This document shows, in pieces, positions 11,094-21,663 of a stretch of 64,000 nucleotides of DNA. The notes beneath the pieces are model-generated. The model did no database searches and had not been told where the DNA came from. It was given only the letters and a program-made list of their open reading frames with translations. The DNA lies in assembly GCA_028023455.1 (NCBI GenBank), contig JAQFVV010000281.1, forward strand, positions 1 to 64,000, written 5' to 3'. The DNA is from Epiperipatus broadwayi (lineage: Eukaryota > Onychophora > Udeonychophora > Euonychophora > Peripatidae). The translations under genes and the position numbers were made by a program. Each line of letters starts with the position of its first letter. Position 1 is the first letter of the stretch.

Positions 11094-11687
11094 CTACTAT
11101 ACCTAGGTATTGTGACAATGGTATTTTAGATGTAATAATGTGTTGGACTATTTTTATTATCTATTTTTATATGTTGAATATCTAGAAAATTTTAAATGTT
11201 ATTTAAATACAAACATCTGTTAGTAATAACACACAAATAGACAACATAGGTTAGTAGACTATACACCGTTTTGAGTGGTAGTATTCTCCATCTCTGTTGT
11301 AAATGGCAATGCCAGCATAGAAGATAAATCTTTGGTTTCGTGAATAGCGAATTTTAAGGCAACATGCTAACTAACTGAGCCTTTGAGAGAATAGCTGAGT
11401 TGGTTAGAGCATTGCCTTAAGATTCAATATTCAAGAATCAAAAAATGTAAGTTTGACTCCTGTGCTAGCATTATTAGTCACGCTGGAAATAGCTGAAGAA
11501 CTGTGGAAAATACTAACACTCAAAACATTGTGTAATCTTCTAACTTGTTTTATCATTGGTTTTTATTACTAACAGATGTTTGTATTGGGAAAAGTTTAAT
11601 AAAATTTAAAATTTTGTAGACATTCAACATTTAATAATAGATAATGGAAATAGTTCAACATATTATGACATATATCTAGGTATGTAG
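11094..11687. mobile_element. Inverted dimer of a tRNA-derived SINE (fold-back, 594 bp)
   Basis: The two ends are inverted repeats: 'ctactatacctag' at 11094 against 'ctaggtatgtag' ending at 11687. The similarity continues inward for about 190 bp through 'aacatctgttagtaataa' and 'actcaaaac' blocks. The centre is also mirrored: 11350-11378 is the reverse complement of the tRNA-like head at 11397-11426 ('ctgagttggttagagcattg'). The right half has an A box 'tagctgagttgg' (11392-11403) and a B-box-like 'agtttgactcc' (11450-11460). So two full SINEs sit head to head. Each tail has a hammerhead-like core, the right one at 11492-11530. Confidence 0.8.
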
Positions 11688-13315
11688 CTAATAGAGAACA
11701 ATCTGTAATAACTATTTTTAAAATTATATATATAATGAAGACATCATATTTTATTTTACATTAAACCTTTTAAAACTTAAAACAAATAATATATTAGTTA
11801 GGTTTGACATTGGTTTTTAGTTTTCAAATATTCCACTCTAGAAGTTTTAAATGTATTACATAACATGGCAAGTTGTCCTTAACCATATTACTACTTTAAT
11901 TAAACATTGATTATTGAACACTCATTTACTGCATGATGGGCAAAATTGAATTAAAATTTTGATAATTCAATAAGTTTCTCGATTTCAGAAGTGTTAACAA
12001 ATTTGTTTTTGTGCTAACTGAAAATTAAACCAGCTATTTGGCTCTGATACATAAGGAATACATTTGCTGTCTAGCAATGGATAAGTTTAGCTACACATTA
12101 TTTTCATAAACGTAGTATCCATTATGTTCACAATCATCAAAAAATGAATAAATTTTTACCATGATCTATTTGAAAAAATAATAACCCTAGCAATAGTTAT
12201 TTAAGAGGTTCATCTCATCCTCAATCAACTCAGATTTTCATCAACTCAGATTTTGTGTTCCGTCGGAAAAACACTTATTAGAGAAGTTAACATTTCAAAA
12301 TATCATATTTAGAAAAAGAAATCAGTATTATAATCAATAGTTTGATAGTGAAACTTCATGATAAATAATAAATAAAACTTTAATCTAGTCACAAAACAAT
12401 GATAATTAAAAAAAAACAAGGGCGTTTGTAATCCTTATAGTGTACTAAAACTGCCAGTCTCAAAATACTACATTATAAACAAAAAAAGAAAACTAAAATC
12501 ATTAATAAGTTTATTCAATTAGTCTATCAATCTGTTGAATGAGATCAACTCACCAGAACTCAATGAAAATGTAAAAAGCCAATAGTTTAAAATATTAGAG
12601 CACACATTTAAACTCAGTGGCAATGGTCAGAATAATTAAAAAATAGATGGAAATGTACATGATAGTAAGCCAAAAAAAAACGTAAATGCACATTGACAAC
12701 TGCATACAGCCATTTATAATAAAAAATGTTACTATAACTAATGAAATCATTATACAAGAAAAATTCATATAATCAAATTATTTTAAAATTATTATCTAAT
12801 ATGTCAAGAAATCAATGTATAAAAATATATTTGCTGTCATTGATAATAATCAATGTTGAAGAAGAACACAAAATAGGTTCAAAAAAATAGAATGATATAT
12901 GAAAAACAGAATTTGAAAAATCAGCAACAATTTATTCTTTTAAAAGGGATAATTTAATCATTTGTATATTACTTGTAAATCACATGATGGGCTAAGGAAT
13001 AGCAATGAGAAATAGCGGTGAGGCCCTTCTTTTTTATCACTATATTTCTAAGGATCTGAGAGGATAATCAAAGTTTTGCATGTATCTCTTTTTCTCTCTC
13101 ATAACTGATTTACATCAATACAAGCAAAAACAATTGGAAATTTAAATTTCAGTTCACCTTATCAACTGGTAGTTTTGATGCATCGTTTATGGATTATGGT
13201 GGACCCTGAAGAATGTAAAACTTTGGATCAATAAAAAATGTCATAAATGTTAAATAACTTACACAAACTACGTAAAATTGATTTATCAGAAATGTTAAAG
13301 AAAAAGTTTTTTTAA
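11688..13315. other. AT-rich non-coding DNA, nothing recognised
   Basis: No gene or repeat arms seen. A short tandem duplication 'tcaactcagatttt' occurs at about 12225-12254. Confidence 0.5.
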
Positions 13316-13375
13316 AAGAAAAATTTTATTATTGTATTGCTATATTGAATGTTGCAAATACAAAAATTACATCAA

Positions 13376-13800
13376 TTACATATCTATTTGAAGCAAAGTA
13401 GATCCAACTTTTTCCCATATAGCTCTTGTGATATAGCTTGGAGCAATTAGTTGGTCCTCCTTAATGATTTTCTCGTCATTTCTAAATTTAGTACCAATGT
13501 GAGTCTTTAATCACTTCAATTGTTACTTTACATCTGACACACCACAGGGCATAATTCACAAAAATCACCAGTCTTATATCCGTAAATAGACTTTGAGCTA
13601 TATAGTCTTTAATTGATTTATAGTCTGCATTTGTATTGCTGTACCATTCGTGAGTTAGCAATTTGTAATTGGTCATACTGGGACATCTAAGAAAAATGTG
13701 GTCAATTGATTCCTCCTCTCTCTCACATATCTGAGACTCAGGATTGATCTTCAAATTTCTCTTATATGCCAAAAATGAGTTTGTAAGGAGGGAGTCCAGG
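13376..13800 (-). pseudogene. LINE ORF2 C-terminal region with Cys/His motif
   Basis: A 94-codon open stretch (13488-13772) contains 'ICEREEESIDHIFLRCP', the C-x(n)-E-S-x2-H-x4-C motif found after the RT of many LINE clades. It is preceded by 'NSFLAYKRNLKINPES', the usual lead-in. After a frame break near 13490 it continues with 'EKIIKEDQLIAPSYITRAIW' to the stop at 13376-13378. The function of this zinc-finger-like motif is presumed nucleic-acid binding. Confidence 0.75.
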
Positions 13801-14499
13801 TTGATTTTTTTTAAGAAATCTTAAAATTTTGCCTCAATGAACCAGAATTTTGATCTCAAAATCAGTTGCTGATTAGTAATCCCAAAAGACCCTTTGTTTA
13901 TGTTATTTTTTCCATGTATTAGTTTATGTGCATTCCAGTATTTAATTTTTGATATAATTCGATTTTCATTCAGATCAACAACTTTCTGAATATTATAAAA
14001 TAATGAATTCCACCATCAATTACCAGTGGATGGTGGTCTACCTGGTGGTGTGATAATTTTTTGATATGATATAGTAGAGTATTTATTTTGAAGTCAGAAG
14101 AGTAGGTTATAGTCTCTCTGTAATATCATGGTTTTGATACAATGGAGTGAAAGGCTGTTGAGCCTTCTAGGCACTTGGAGTTTTTGAAGGCCGATGGCAG
14201 CAACCTTTCATCCCCGGAATAGTTTTGCTCATAGAGAGTTTTTATTTTTTTAAAAATTTTTTTTGGAGGGGCATATACCAGATAGGAAATTAACTATTTC
14301 CTAGAATATCAATGAGTTTAAAAGTTTACCTTACCAAGAAGTGAAACATATATATTAGAAAGGGAGGTCAGGGCAAATATCTGTTAACAACAATTCTTCA
14401 ATTTCTGTCCTCATAGCACTATTCAATTTTGAAAAATTAAAGCCTAGGAATTTCTGTGGATCAGCTGTAAAATTTGAAGTGATTTTCCTCCCAGTTAGC

Positions 14500-15065
14500 A
14501 AGCTCCAGGAGGCCGATTTTTCCTTATAGAAATTAAGGTTTGTATTTGTCCAAGTACCAAGCTAGTATCTGCTCTAGTTTAATGACATATTTCTTGGAAG
14601 GCAGAAAGATGAATATATCCATATAATTGAGATGTTTAATCTCTCTTTCCATAGCATGGAGAGTTCAAATCCAGATGCAATTTTTCCATTCATTGTGATG
14701 TGGATGATTCTGTTGGCTTAATAGATTTGCAATCATACTCAGATAACCATTTGGCACTCCATATTTCTGAAGAATGTCAATCAGAATGTCTGGTCTGACT
14801 GAGTTAAATGTCACCGAGATGTCAAGTTGATGGCGATTGGTTTTGAAATCTTCCAGGCTCTGATAACATCAATAAGGAGTTTAATTTTTCCAATGGCGTT
14901 AATTGATGATTTCCCCCTTTTTTGCATATTGATTGGTAGAAATGTATTTATAAATTTTCACTTGAATTTGGTTCTTAATTAATTGTTTTATGATTTTAAT
15001 TAAAAGGGGAATCATTGAGATAGGCCTCAGATTATTCACATTATGTTTTCCCTACTTTTCTTTAG
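14500..15065 (-). pseudogene. LINE reverse transcriptase remnant
   Basis: Minus-strand translation gives 'NNLRPISMIPLLIKIIKQLI' near 15040-14980 and 'LDISVTFNSVRPDILIDILQ' (motif A) near 14830-14770, then 'KYGVPNGYLSMIANLLSQ'. Further on, at about 14627-14600, 'NYMDIFIFLPSKKYVIKLEQ' is the motif C region in which YxDD has become YMDI. Stops lie between pieces. The lost aspartate and the frame breaks make it inactive. From 14500 to 13800 the reading is too broken to follow. Confidence 0.72.
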
Positions 15066-15899
15066 AAAAGAAATGAGAGATATTGGAAACAAGTTGTTAA
15101 GCTCTCAACTTCCCTTTGATAAGTGGATTATCATGGCTTTAATTATTGGCACTGGATATTTCCGTAGATGTAGGACACACTTTGGTATGCCAGGTATTCC
15201 TGAGTGCACCCTCCCTGGGAGACTTTTTAGCTTGATGTAGATCTTTTCCTCAGTGATACCATGGATTGGATTCTCATTTAAGCTGAATACCCAGTTTGAT
15301 CAGATTGAAGTGTTGCCCTAAAATGTTCTCTAATTGCAACAGATCATTTCTGAGTGCATAAGAATGTTGTTTTCTATTGTTAATGACAGTGGAACAGGTT
15401 TTCTGTTGCCTGGTCTCAGTGCCCACCCAAAGTAACTCTTGGACCAACATTGTTGGTCTGGCAGGAATCTCTTGGCCCACTTGATTGACTATATTCAGCC
15501 AGAGATCTCTTCTTATCCCTGTATTGGCATTTCAGCACAAGAGCAAGATGTACGAATTGATTCCATTGGAATTTCTTTCAGGTTTTGGTCAATAGCATTA
15601 AGGTCAGTTAATAAGTGATTAGGGCCTATTTTGTTAAAAGAAACCTCATTTATTATGGATTGGAGGATGCCAATAAAAGTGAACCATGTCTCTACCACTA
15701 GTAGCCTTAGGATTAAAAATAAATGTAGGCATTGGAAAAGACCCATTCAGGTGTGGTCTGTTTTAGTAACGTTTGAATGTTGTTATTCTCTTCTACTATC
15801 AGAAGTCCAATGTTTATTTCAGGAAATATATCTAAGTCAAAGTGGTCAGAAAGTATCACCCGGTTGGAGTTTTGCATTGATTTTGAAATGAATACTTGG

Positions 15900-16470
15900 A
15901 AAGTAGTAGATAAGGTAAATTAAGGATCTAGAATTTTTAGTGTAGAAGGAGAAAGCATTTATGGGGGAAAAGGCCTCTCCACTCATCAGTGTATGGTTAA
16001 AGAGGTGAATATATTTTTCTTTTGAAGAAGTTTATGTCACATTGAAATCACCCATTAGAATGATTGGAATGGGTTTGAAGCCATGACTGAAATGATCACA
16101 GTGATTACTTACATGAGATAGATTGTGGTTATTTTTAATGTAGAGGTAGATTAGATTGATTTGAAAGTGGTTATATTTAGGTTAGCAATTAGGCAATTTG
16201 AGTCTAGGTTTAGAATTTTGAAGCTAGTAACGGGGGTTTTCTTGTGATTGATTAAAATAGTACCCGTCCTGCCACTGCCATTGAAATTGAGTATTTGAAG
16301 AAGCCTATATTTTGAAAATCTGATCAATTTTACAATATGAATTTAGATGTAATTTGGTCTCTGCCATGCATACCATATTTAGCTGGCATTTGACTATCCA
16401 ATTTTGAATAGCAAATGCCATCAATTGAGTTCAGGCCTATAATATTAACTCAATAGAAATTTAGCTTCAT
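15900..16470 (-). pseudogene. LINE apurinic-like endonuclease remnant
   Basis: Two catalytic-site signatures are visible on the minus strand: 'NMVCMAETKLHL' (the ETxL glutamate motif, about 16378-16343) and 'PIILMGDFNVT' (GDFN motif, about 16070-16035, with MGDFN at 16055-16041). Frame breaks occur between them. The domain would have nicked target DNA. From 15900 down to 15070 I could not follow a continuous protein; frames on the plus strand there are chance readings of the opposite strand. Confidence 0.7.
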
Positions 16471-17199
16471 ATAATTTGTATGAGGTGATTTGTTCCTGAT
16501 TGACCCCACCATTACCATTGGCTGGTATTTGCCATTTCATTATTCTCTCTATTTCTGTATAGCTACATTGTTCCAGGACTTAGTCCTGTGTATCTTCATT
16601 TTCCACAGACTGATTGTCCATCTCCAGAGTAGCCCAGTCTGATAGAAAAATTTCAGGGTCACTAAGACCTATAAAATAAGTTAATAATAGTTCATCTCAA
16701 CTGTTACTGTCATCTATATTCACACTCTCTACATCTGCCCCATATATTCTGGATGAGATCTTGATAGGGGATTGAATATTGCCATTTATTCTCTTATTAT
16801 TCTTATTATTCCATTGATTTATCTTGATATTTTCATGGTATTGTTTATTTAGTTTCTAAGAATAAGCATTAGAATTTGATGAAATATTTTCATCTGAACT
16901 GAACCTGATTTGTAGTCTTGATTTCTTTTTTTAATCTCTTTGATTATATCTTTCTATTTTGTTTTGTTCTTCATTTTGGTTGCCAATGACTCGCATCACT
17001 TATTTACTCACACCAATGATCAATCCGGGTCCTTTTGTCTTATTCTCAGTTAAATTATGAGATTGATTTTGAGCTTCCCCACTAATGAGAAGTTGTAGCT
17101 CAGTGGTACTTGAGCCAATTGGCATATATAGGGTGCTGTGATCCAACACTTTATATATGGAAGTGTGAACAGGAATTTCTAAAATTGTCAGTGTTGAAT

Positions 17200-18260
17200 C
17201 GGATTGATTGACTTCTTCATGATTTGTCTAATTGTATCAAGTTAATCAGTTTGTCCCCATCAACCATTTTAGAGTCCAGTGTTGACTCTCCTGCCTTTTT
17301 ATTGCATTTGTGAATTCTATTTTGTTTCAAATCACACACATTACATATGCAAGCTTTGCAGTCTTTAATAAGATAATTTCATTCCTAGCAAAAAAAACAT
17401 TGTGGTGAAACTTCGCAGAATGTTAAAACCATTGGCCAACCTCTGGAGTAGACTACTATTGGTATATCATTGGGGTGCATCCTTTCATCAAAGTAATAAT
17501 GAAAAGTACCAGTGTTGGTCAGGATGTGGTCATTAGTTCGATGATTATATCTGTATATTATCCAGGTTGTTTTTCCATATTTCCAAGCACGTTATCCAGT
17601 TCTTCTTGATCAAAATTCATCAAGCAGTTCTTTATGGTTCCATTGAGTGGGTCTGCTCTATTTATATCAAATGTGCAGTCCCATCCAAGTGTCTAATGTT
17701 ATTTTTGAAACAATTTCTAGCAGACCATGAAATAAATTCAGTAATTATGTATCTATCATTTGGATGGGAAAAGATCTTATTAATACCCATCCAAATTTTA
17801 TTTTCAAAGATCATGTTTTAGCATGTGTGCGGCACAACTGTTTCCAAAAGCTATAAAGTGTTAATATAAAATAGATAACTAAAAACAAACTAGCTGAGTG
17901 CTTTCAAAGAATCTTTCCTTCATAATCATAGCTTGCTACTACGTTTAATGATATGCAAATATGCTAATACCATTTCTTCGATAAAGTGCTCAGTTCATTT
18001 GTTTTTAGTTATCTATTTTATATTAACACTTTATAGCTTCTGGGAACAGTTGTGCCACACAAACACACATGCTAGAATATATATATATATATTTTGCAAA
18101 AGTAAAAAAATATTTGACTTAAAGATCATGTTGTAAAATTTCTCGATTTGGAATTGAAATAATCCTCCATTACGATTTGTTATGGTCAAAATCAGGGTTT
18201 TGTCATTGATATAGTGGTACTCATCTTTTAGCTAAAGGCACCGCTCTATGTCGCACTTTT
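17200..18260 (-). pseudogene. LINE ORF1 (gag-like) with CCHC zinc knuckle, interrupted
   Basis: ORF1 proteins bind element RNA. The recognisable part reads 'YSRGWPMVLTFCEVSPQCFF' and then a CCHC-type cluster 'CFFC...NYLIKDCKACICN' (about 17440-17330, one stop inside), followed by 'CDLKQNRIHKC'. Upstream, 'GGLFQFQIEKFYNMIF' (about 18170-18121) is cut by a 303-bp insertion and resumes at 'NMIFENKIWMGINKIFSH' (17817 downward). Without the insert and one 12-bp duplicate the two parts share one frame. Other frameshifts are present near 17600. No signal or membrane segment. Confidence 0.72.
17818..18120. mobile_element. 303-bp fold-back element inserted in the LINE ORF1, with 12-bp target duplication
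   Basis: Arms 17820-17892 and about 18000-18073 are near-perfect reverse complements ('agcatgtgtg', 'ggcacaactgttt', 'agctataaagtgtt', 'agataactaaaaacaaa'). The insert is flanked by 'aaagatcatgtt' at 17806-17817 and again at 18121-18132. A TA-rich then A-rich tail (18078-18115) lies between the right arm and the second duplicate. A 12-bp duplication and a tail suggest target-primed retroposition rather than a cut-and-paste transposon. No coding potential. Confidence 0.82.
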
Positions 18261-18290
18261 CACACCAAAACACATTAAAATGTTGTTTCC

Positions 18291-18360
18291 GTGGCCGACA
18301 TGTTCGAACCCGCATTTTCAATAGTACAACTTTTTTGTTGCGCTACAGAATGCAGGCCAC
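18291..18360 (-). repeat. tRNA-like sequence, probably SINE head or tRNA pseudogene
   Basis: On the minus strand it begins GTGGCC and ends GGCCAC, able to pair like an acceptor stem over 70 bp. It has 'gtagcgcaac' (A-box-like), a 'caacaaaaaagttg' anticodon-arm-like hairpin and 'gggttcgaacatg' (B-box-like). The T-stem does not pair well and no CCA-proximal discriminator is convincing, so I do not call a functional tRNA. Confidence 0.5.
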
Positions 18361-18734
18361 TATGTCGCATCGCAGTATAGCATGTATGTTGCATGGAAGC
18401 AAATACATTTTCTGAATTCACACAATTTATAAAATAATTACGGCTTGATGAGAGAGTTTGTATTTGAATTGTATTGAAATGTTGTTTTCATTGGATTTTT
18501 TTTTATTTTAAACTATTGAAATGTTCACATTTTTTAAAACAATAATTATAAGACTTTTTACAACATACTATATTGAACTTTTATTTGGGAAAATATTAAA
18601 TATCTTTTTTTTTATTGAGTTGCAATTAGGTAACGTGTCAAGTAACATACTGTTATTAACATTCCACGAGACAAAAAAGATTTTACTGTCTGTATATTTT
18701 TGAAGTAAAAAAGAGCGTTACAAAAAAAATATCC
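18361..18734. other. AT-rich DNA continuing the telomere-like repeat copy
   Basis: No recognised gene. Short frames on both strands overlap each other and lack motifs. Confidence 0.4.
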
Positions 18735-19020
18735 AGTAAGAAAAGTCCAAATATACAGGTTTTTTTGTAAATTTAATAAAAAGCAAATATTATAAACATG
18801 TTTAATAAGTAAAGAAGACATTTGTATGTGTTTGTTGTTGTTTAAAAAAGTTTGAGTTTCTTTCTTCTGTCCGAGTATGGTTACAATTTTTATTTTTTTT
18901 ATTTTAGCATTACAAACAAACAGAACACTAACTCTAAAACTAACCCTAAACCTAACCCTAAAACTAACCCTAAACCTAACCCTAAACTAACCCTAAACCT
19001 AACCCTAAATCTAACTGTAA
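18735..19020 (-). repeat. Repeat copy 1 with TTAGGG-like interstitial array
   Basis: On the minus strand, an array of imperfect units alternating 'gggttaggttta' and 'gggttagtttta' (about 19016-18928) is followed by a ~190-bp flank: 'gttagtgttctg', 'gtaatgctaaaataaaa', 'agaaactcaaacttttttaa', 'caacaacaaacacatacaaa', 'tttacttattaaacat'. The same array and the same flank occur on the plus strand at 40779-41077. So the telomere-like DNA travels as part of a dispersed repeat; it is not a chromosome end. Confidence 0.82.
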
Positions 19021-19241
19021 CAACTTTTATTTTTATTACGATTATTATTTTTTAGTTAAACAACAACAAAAAAAGTCGTAACACAAGTAAAAAAATATCC
19101 GATAGAAAATTGATAAAAAAAAGCCGTAACACAATTTAAAAAGTATACGATATAAAAAACACGAATCAAATTGTAATTTGTTGATTTTATTTTACATTTA
19201 TTATTATCATTTAAATTGTATATGTTAATAAAAAATAATAT
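19021..19241. other. AT-rich spacer
   Basis: Contains two similar short blocks, 'gtcgtaacacaagtaaaaaa' near 19074 and 'gccgtaacacaatttaaaaa' near 19123. Nothing else recognised. Confidence 0.45.
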
Positions 19242-19760
19242 TTAAAAAAGACGATTTTGTTTTGTTTTTATTTTTGCACTACAAAAAAGCACAGAAAAAT
19301 TATTAAAATCAACGGCCCATGAATGTTCATATTTTATAGTTTTAGCGTGAAAACGGCGCCATCCTATGGCGACTTCATCTATAATACAAGCACCAATATA
19401 GTTTGTAAATGAATTTAGCAAGAAATCAGGGATTAAGTAGTTGAATTGGGTATTTATTCTTTTGTATTCTTTTTCAGTGAATTGTATTATATTTTCTTCA
19501 TTGTGAGCTTCTATTTGTTGTGATATATTTATCAATTTCCATATCAAGAAAATTCAGTATAGAATTTTGGTTCTTGTTTATTGTGTTTCCATTTTCCTTA
19601 TCAGTTTCCTTTTTAAGGACATTGGCTTAGGTTTTACTTTTATTCATACAATTATAACTTATTGATCTATTTTCATTTTTCTCTTGGTGTGGAAACACAC
19701 TTTCTTTGATTTTATTATGTTTAGAGTCTACAGATTTATTAGAACTTTTCATCTTTAAGA
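19242..19760 (-). pseudogene. ORF1-like coding remnant downstream of LINE 3' end, unrecognised
   Basis: A 101-codon frame (19242-19547) is preceded, after a frame break, by a Lys/Asn/Ser-rich stretch ('MKSSNKSVDSKHNKIKES', about 19750-19695) with one internal stop. The composition resembles the ORF1-like remnant at 22705-23163 on the other side of the LINE at 19766-22690. The downstream part includes 'DFLLNSFTNYIGACIIDEVA' and I recognise no domain. It may be the second half of a host element's ORF1 split by the LINE insertion, or an independent fragment. Confidence 0.4.
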
Positions 19761-19886
19761 TTTTTCATAACGATGTGACGTGATGTGATGTATTATGGCT
19801 TCTCCTTAAATGAAGTCAAGAATATCTTAGCAAATATGCCCAGATAAACCTGTTAGCCACTTTATTTTACATTCCCCACTCTAAAT

Positions 19887-20297
19887 TTACCCATAATCTG
19901 CTCTATACCATTTCCACAACATAATCTTTATCACCTCTATAACCTTTATATCTAAATCACCCTTATCTTTTCCCAAACCCAGCATAAAAACCAATAATTC
20001 ACTTTCAGTATAATCACTCTTTTCATATTTATTTTTCCACAACTTCATTATATATACCCTTTCTGTTTTCAAACATTTACATTCAATTAACAAATGCCTA
20101 ATATTTTCAATTCCTTCCTTACATAATTTACAAAACAAATCACCCATATTTTTCCATTTACATGTATATTCTTTTGTAGCTAAAGATCCCGTTCGACCCT
20201 TAAACAATAAACTACTTTCCTTACTATTATCATATATTAACTCACACCTAATATTCTGTTTATTTCTATATATATTTAAACCCTTTTTACTCTCCAT
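19887..20297 (-). pseudogene. LINE C-terminal region with Cys/His motif
   Basis: 136 codons, stop at 19887. It contains 'GDLFCKLCKEGIENIRHLLI' followed by Glu-Cys: the C-x2-C-x(n)-E-x-I-x-H-x4-C arrangement common after LINE RTs, preceded by 'LLFKGRTGSLATKEYTCKW'. It ends 'MLWKWYRADYG'. One frame break separates it from the upstream thumb region (20355-20657). Confidence 0.8.
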
Positions 20298-20354
20298 ACT
20301 AGTTCTCCATCTCTCTAACTGCCTAATCTTTATTAATAAATTTATTCTTTTATC

Positions 20355-21091
20355 TCATTCCTTACTACTGTGACACTCAATAATCCTCTTAACACAATCA
20401 TCCCATCTATTGTACAAATATACTGATATAAATTCTTTATCCAAATCTTTTGCATACTGCATTACCTTTCTCATCCATTTTGTTACCTGCCCTTTACTCA
20501 TAACCCAATTAAGTACTATTTTAGCTATTCTTTTATTATCCATAAACTGCAATCTACCAAACATTTTCATTTTACTTTTTGCATCTCTCATATGAAAACT
20601 TGACCATCCCATTTCTCCTTGAATTGCCTCCCTTGCTGTCCATACTTCTGCATCCAATGCATGTCTTCCTACTTCCCTTTGAGCTTTTTCTAAATAATCT
20701 AATATCTTTTTACTAACATATAATGCATCATTACCATATGTTAACCCTGCTACTGTAACTCCTTTCCATATAATTCTAGCTACATCATATTATATGAAAA
20801 TACTGTTAATTTCTTTATCAATCCCTTTCTTTTCTTTGCTTCATTTATCAATTTTTTCTCCCATTCATCCAAATAATTTTTCTGATTACTTAAAATAATT
20901 CCCAAATAACTATATCTATTCACCACACTTAACTTAATGTCTCCCAATAAAAATTCTACATCTTCTCTTTCCCCAGTATTAACCATCATTATATTTGATT
21001 TTTCTTCACTAAATTTAATCCCCATCTCATTACCCACCCTTGCACATGTCCTCAACATAACTTCCATACCTTCTCTTTTTTCTGCACACAA
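20355..21091 (-). pseudogene. LINE thumb/connection region downstream of RT motif C
   Basis: Frame 21091-20780 begins just after motif C and reads 'GNEMGIKFSEEKSNIMMVNT', then 'VVNRYSYLGIILSNQKNYLD', the conserved block after FADD in LINE RTs. Frame 20657-20355 carries 'MDAEVWTAREAIQGEMGWSS', typical of the following region. A frame break lies near 20780-20660. Confidence 0.8.
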
Positions 21092-21097
21092 AAATAT

Positions 21098-21295
21098 ATC
21101 ATCTGCAAAAAAAAAATGCCTGACAAAATATATACTCCCTTACTACCTATTAACGGTATCTCTATCCCTCTTCCTAATCTTTCTATTGCTCTTTCCATTT
21201 CACTTAAATACAACACAAACAAAATAGGTGACATAGGGCATCCTTCCCTTAATCCCACACCATTTTTAACTTTAATTGATTCTATATTCTCTAAT

Positions 21296-21334
<39 letters not shown>

Positions 21335-21582
21335 TTTTCATATAATTTCTTAATAATATCTATTAAAACTTCATCCATTCCCAAATTTGCTAAACTTATC
21401 CATAATCTATTTCTATTTACTCTATCATATGCCTTCTCTATATCTATTAAACTCATATATAACTGTTTACCTGCATTCCTACTCATATCCATAAGTTGTG
21501 TAACTACAAATAAACTATCTCCTATATGCCTATCTAATCTAAAACCTCCTTGCATTTCCCCCACTACATTATTCCCTTCCAT
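21098..21582 (-). pseudogene. LINE reverse transcriptase palm domain
   Basis: It shows 'MQGGFRLDRHIGDSLFVVTQ', motif A 'LIDIEKAYDRVNRNRLW' and motif B 'GVGLREGCPMSPILFVLYLS'. Motif C encodes FADD at 21109-21098, so its two aspartates survive, but a single-base change in the adjoining T run (minus strand; A run 21107-21116 on plus) shifts the frame just before it. Between motifs A and B a TA-dinucleotide expansion (about 21298-21330) is read in frame as repeated Tyr-Ile. Confidence 0.87.
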
Positions 21583-21663
21583 TCATTTTACAACTTTACT
21601 AGCTACCATATACGAGAAAACTTTATATAAAACTGATGTTACCACTATCGGTCTATATTTATT

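Larger units (their letters stand above)
13320..18260 (-). mobile_element. Near-complete but decayed two-ORF LINE, clade uncertain
   Basis: On the minus strand, from 5' to 3': an ORF1 remnant with CCHC zinc knuckle (about 18260-17200), an endonuclease (about 16470-15900), a reverse transcriptase (about 15060-14500) and a C-terminal Cys/His motif region ending at a stop at 13376-13378, followed by a 3' tail of AATA-type repeats near 13320-13350. It is about 4.6 kb without the 303-bp insertion in ORF1. Frequent stops and frameshifts show it is old. The domain order suits an L1-, CR1- or I/Jockey-like LINE; I cannot choose among them by eye. Confidence 0.8.

Noticed and set aside
15043-15891. 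Plus- and minus-strand frames of 65-86 codons within the LINE
   Set aside because: Plus-strand frames oppose the LINE coding strand; the minus-strand ones at 15274-15746 are in the right element but show no recognisable domain.
18928-19019. Chromosome end or ancient telomere fusion
   Set aside because: The same array plus unique-looking flank occurs at 40.8-41.1 kb, so it is part of a dispersed repeat.
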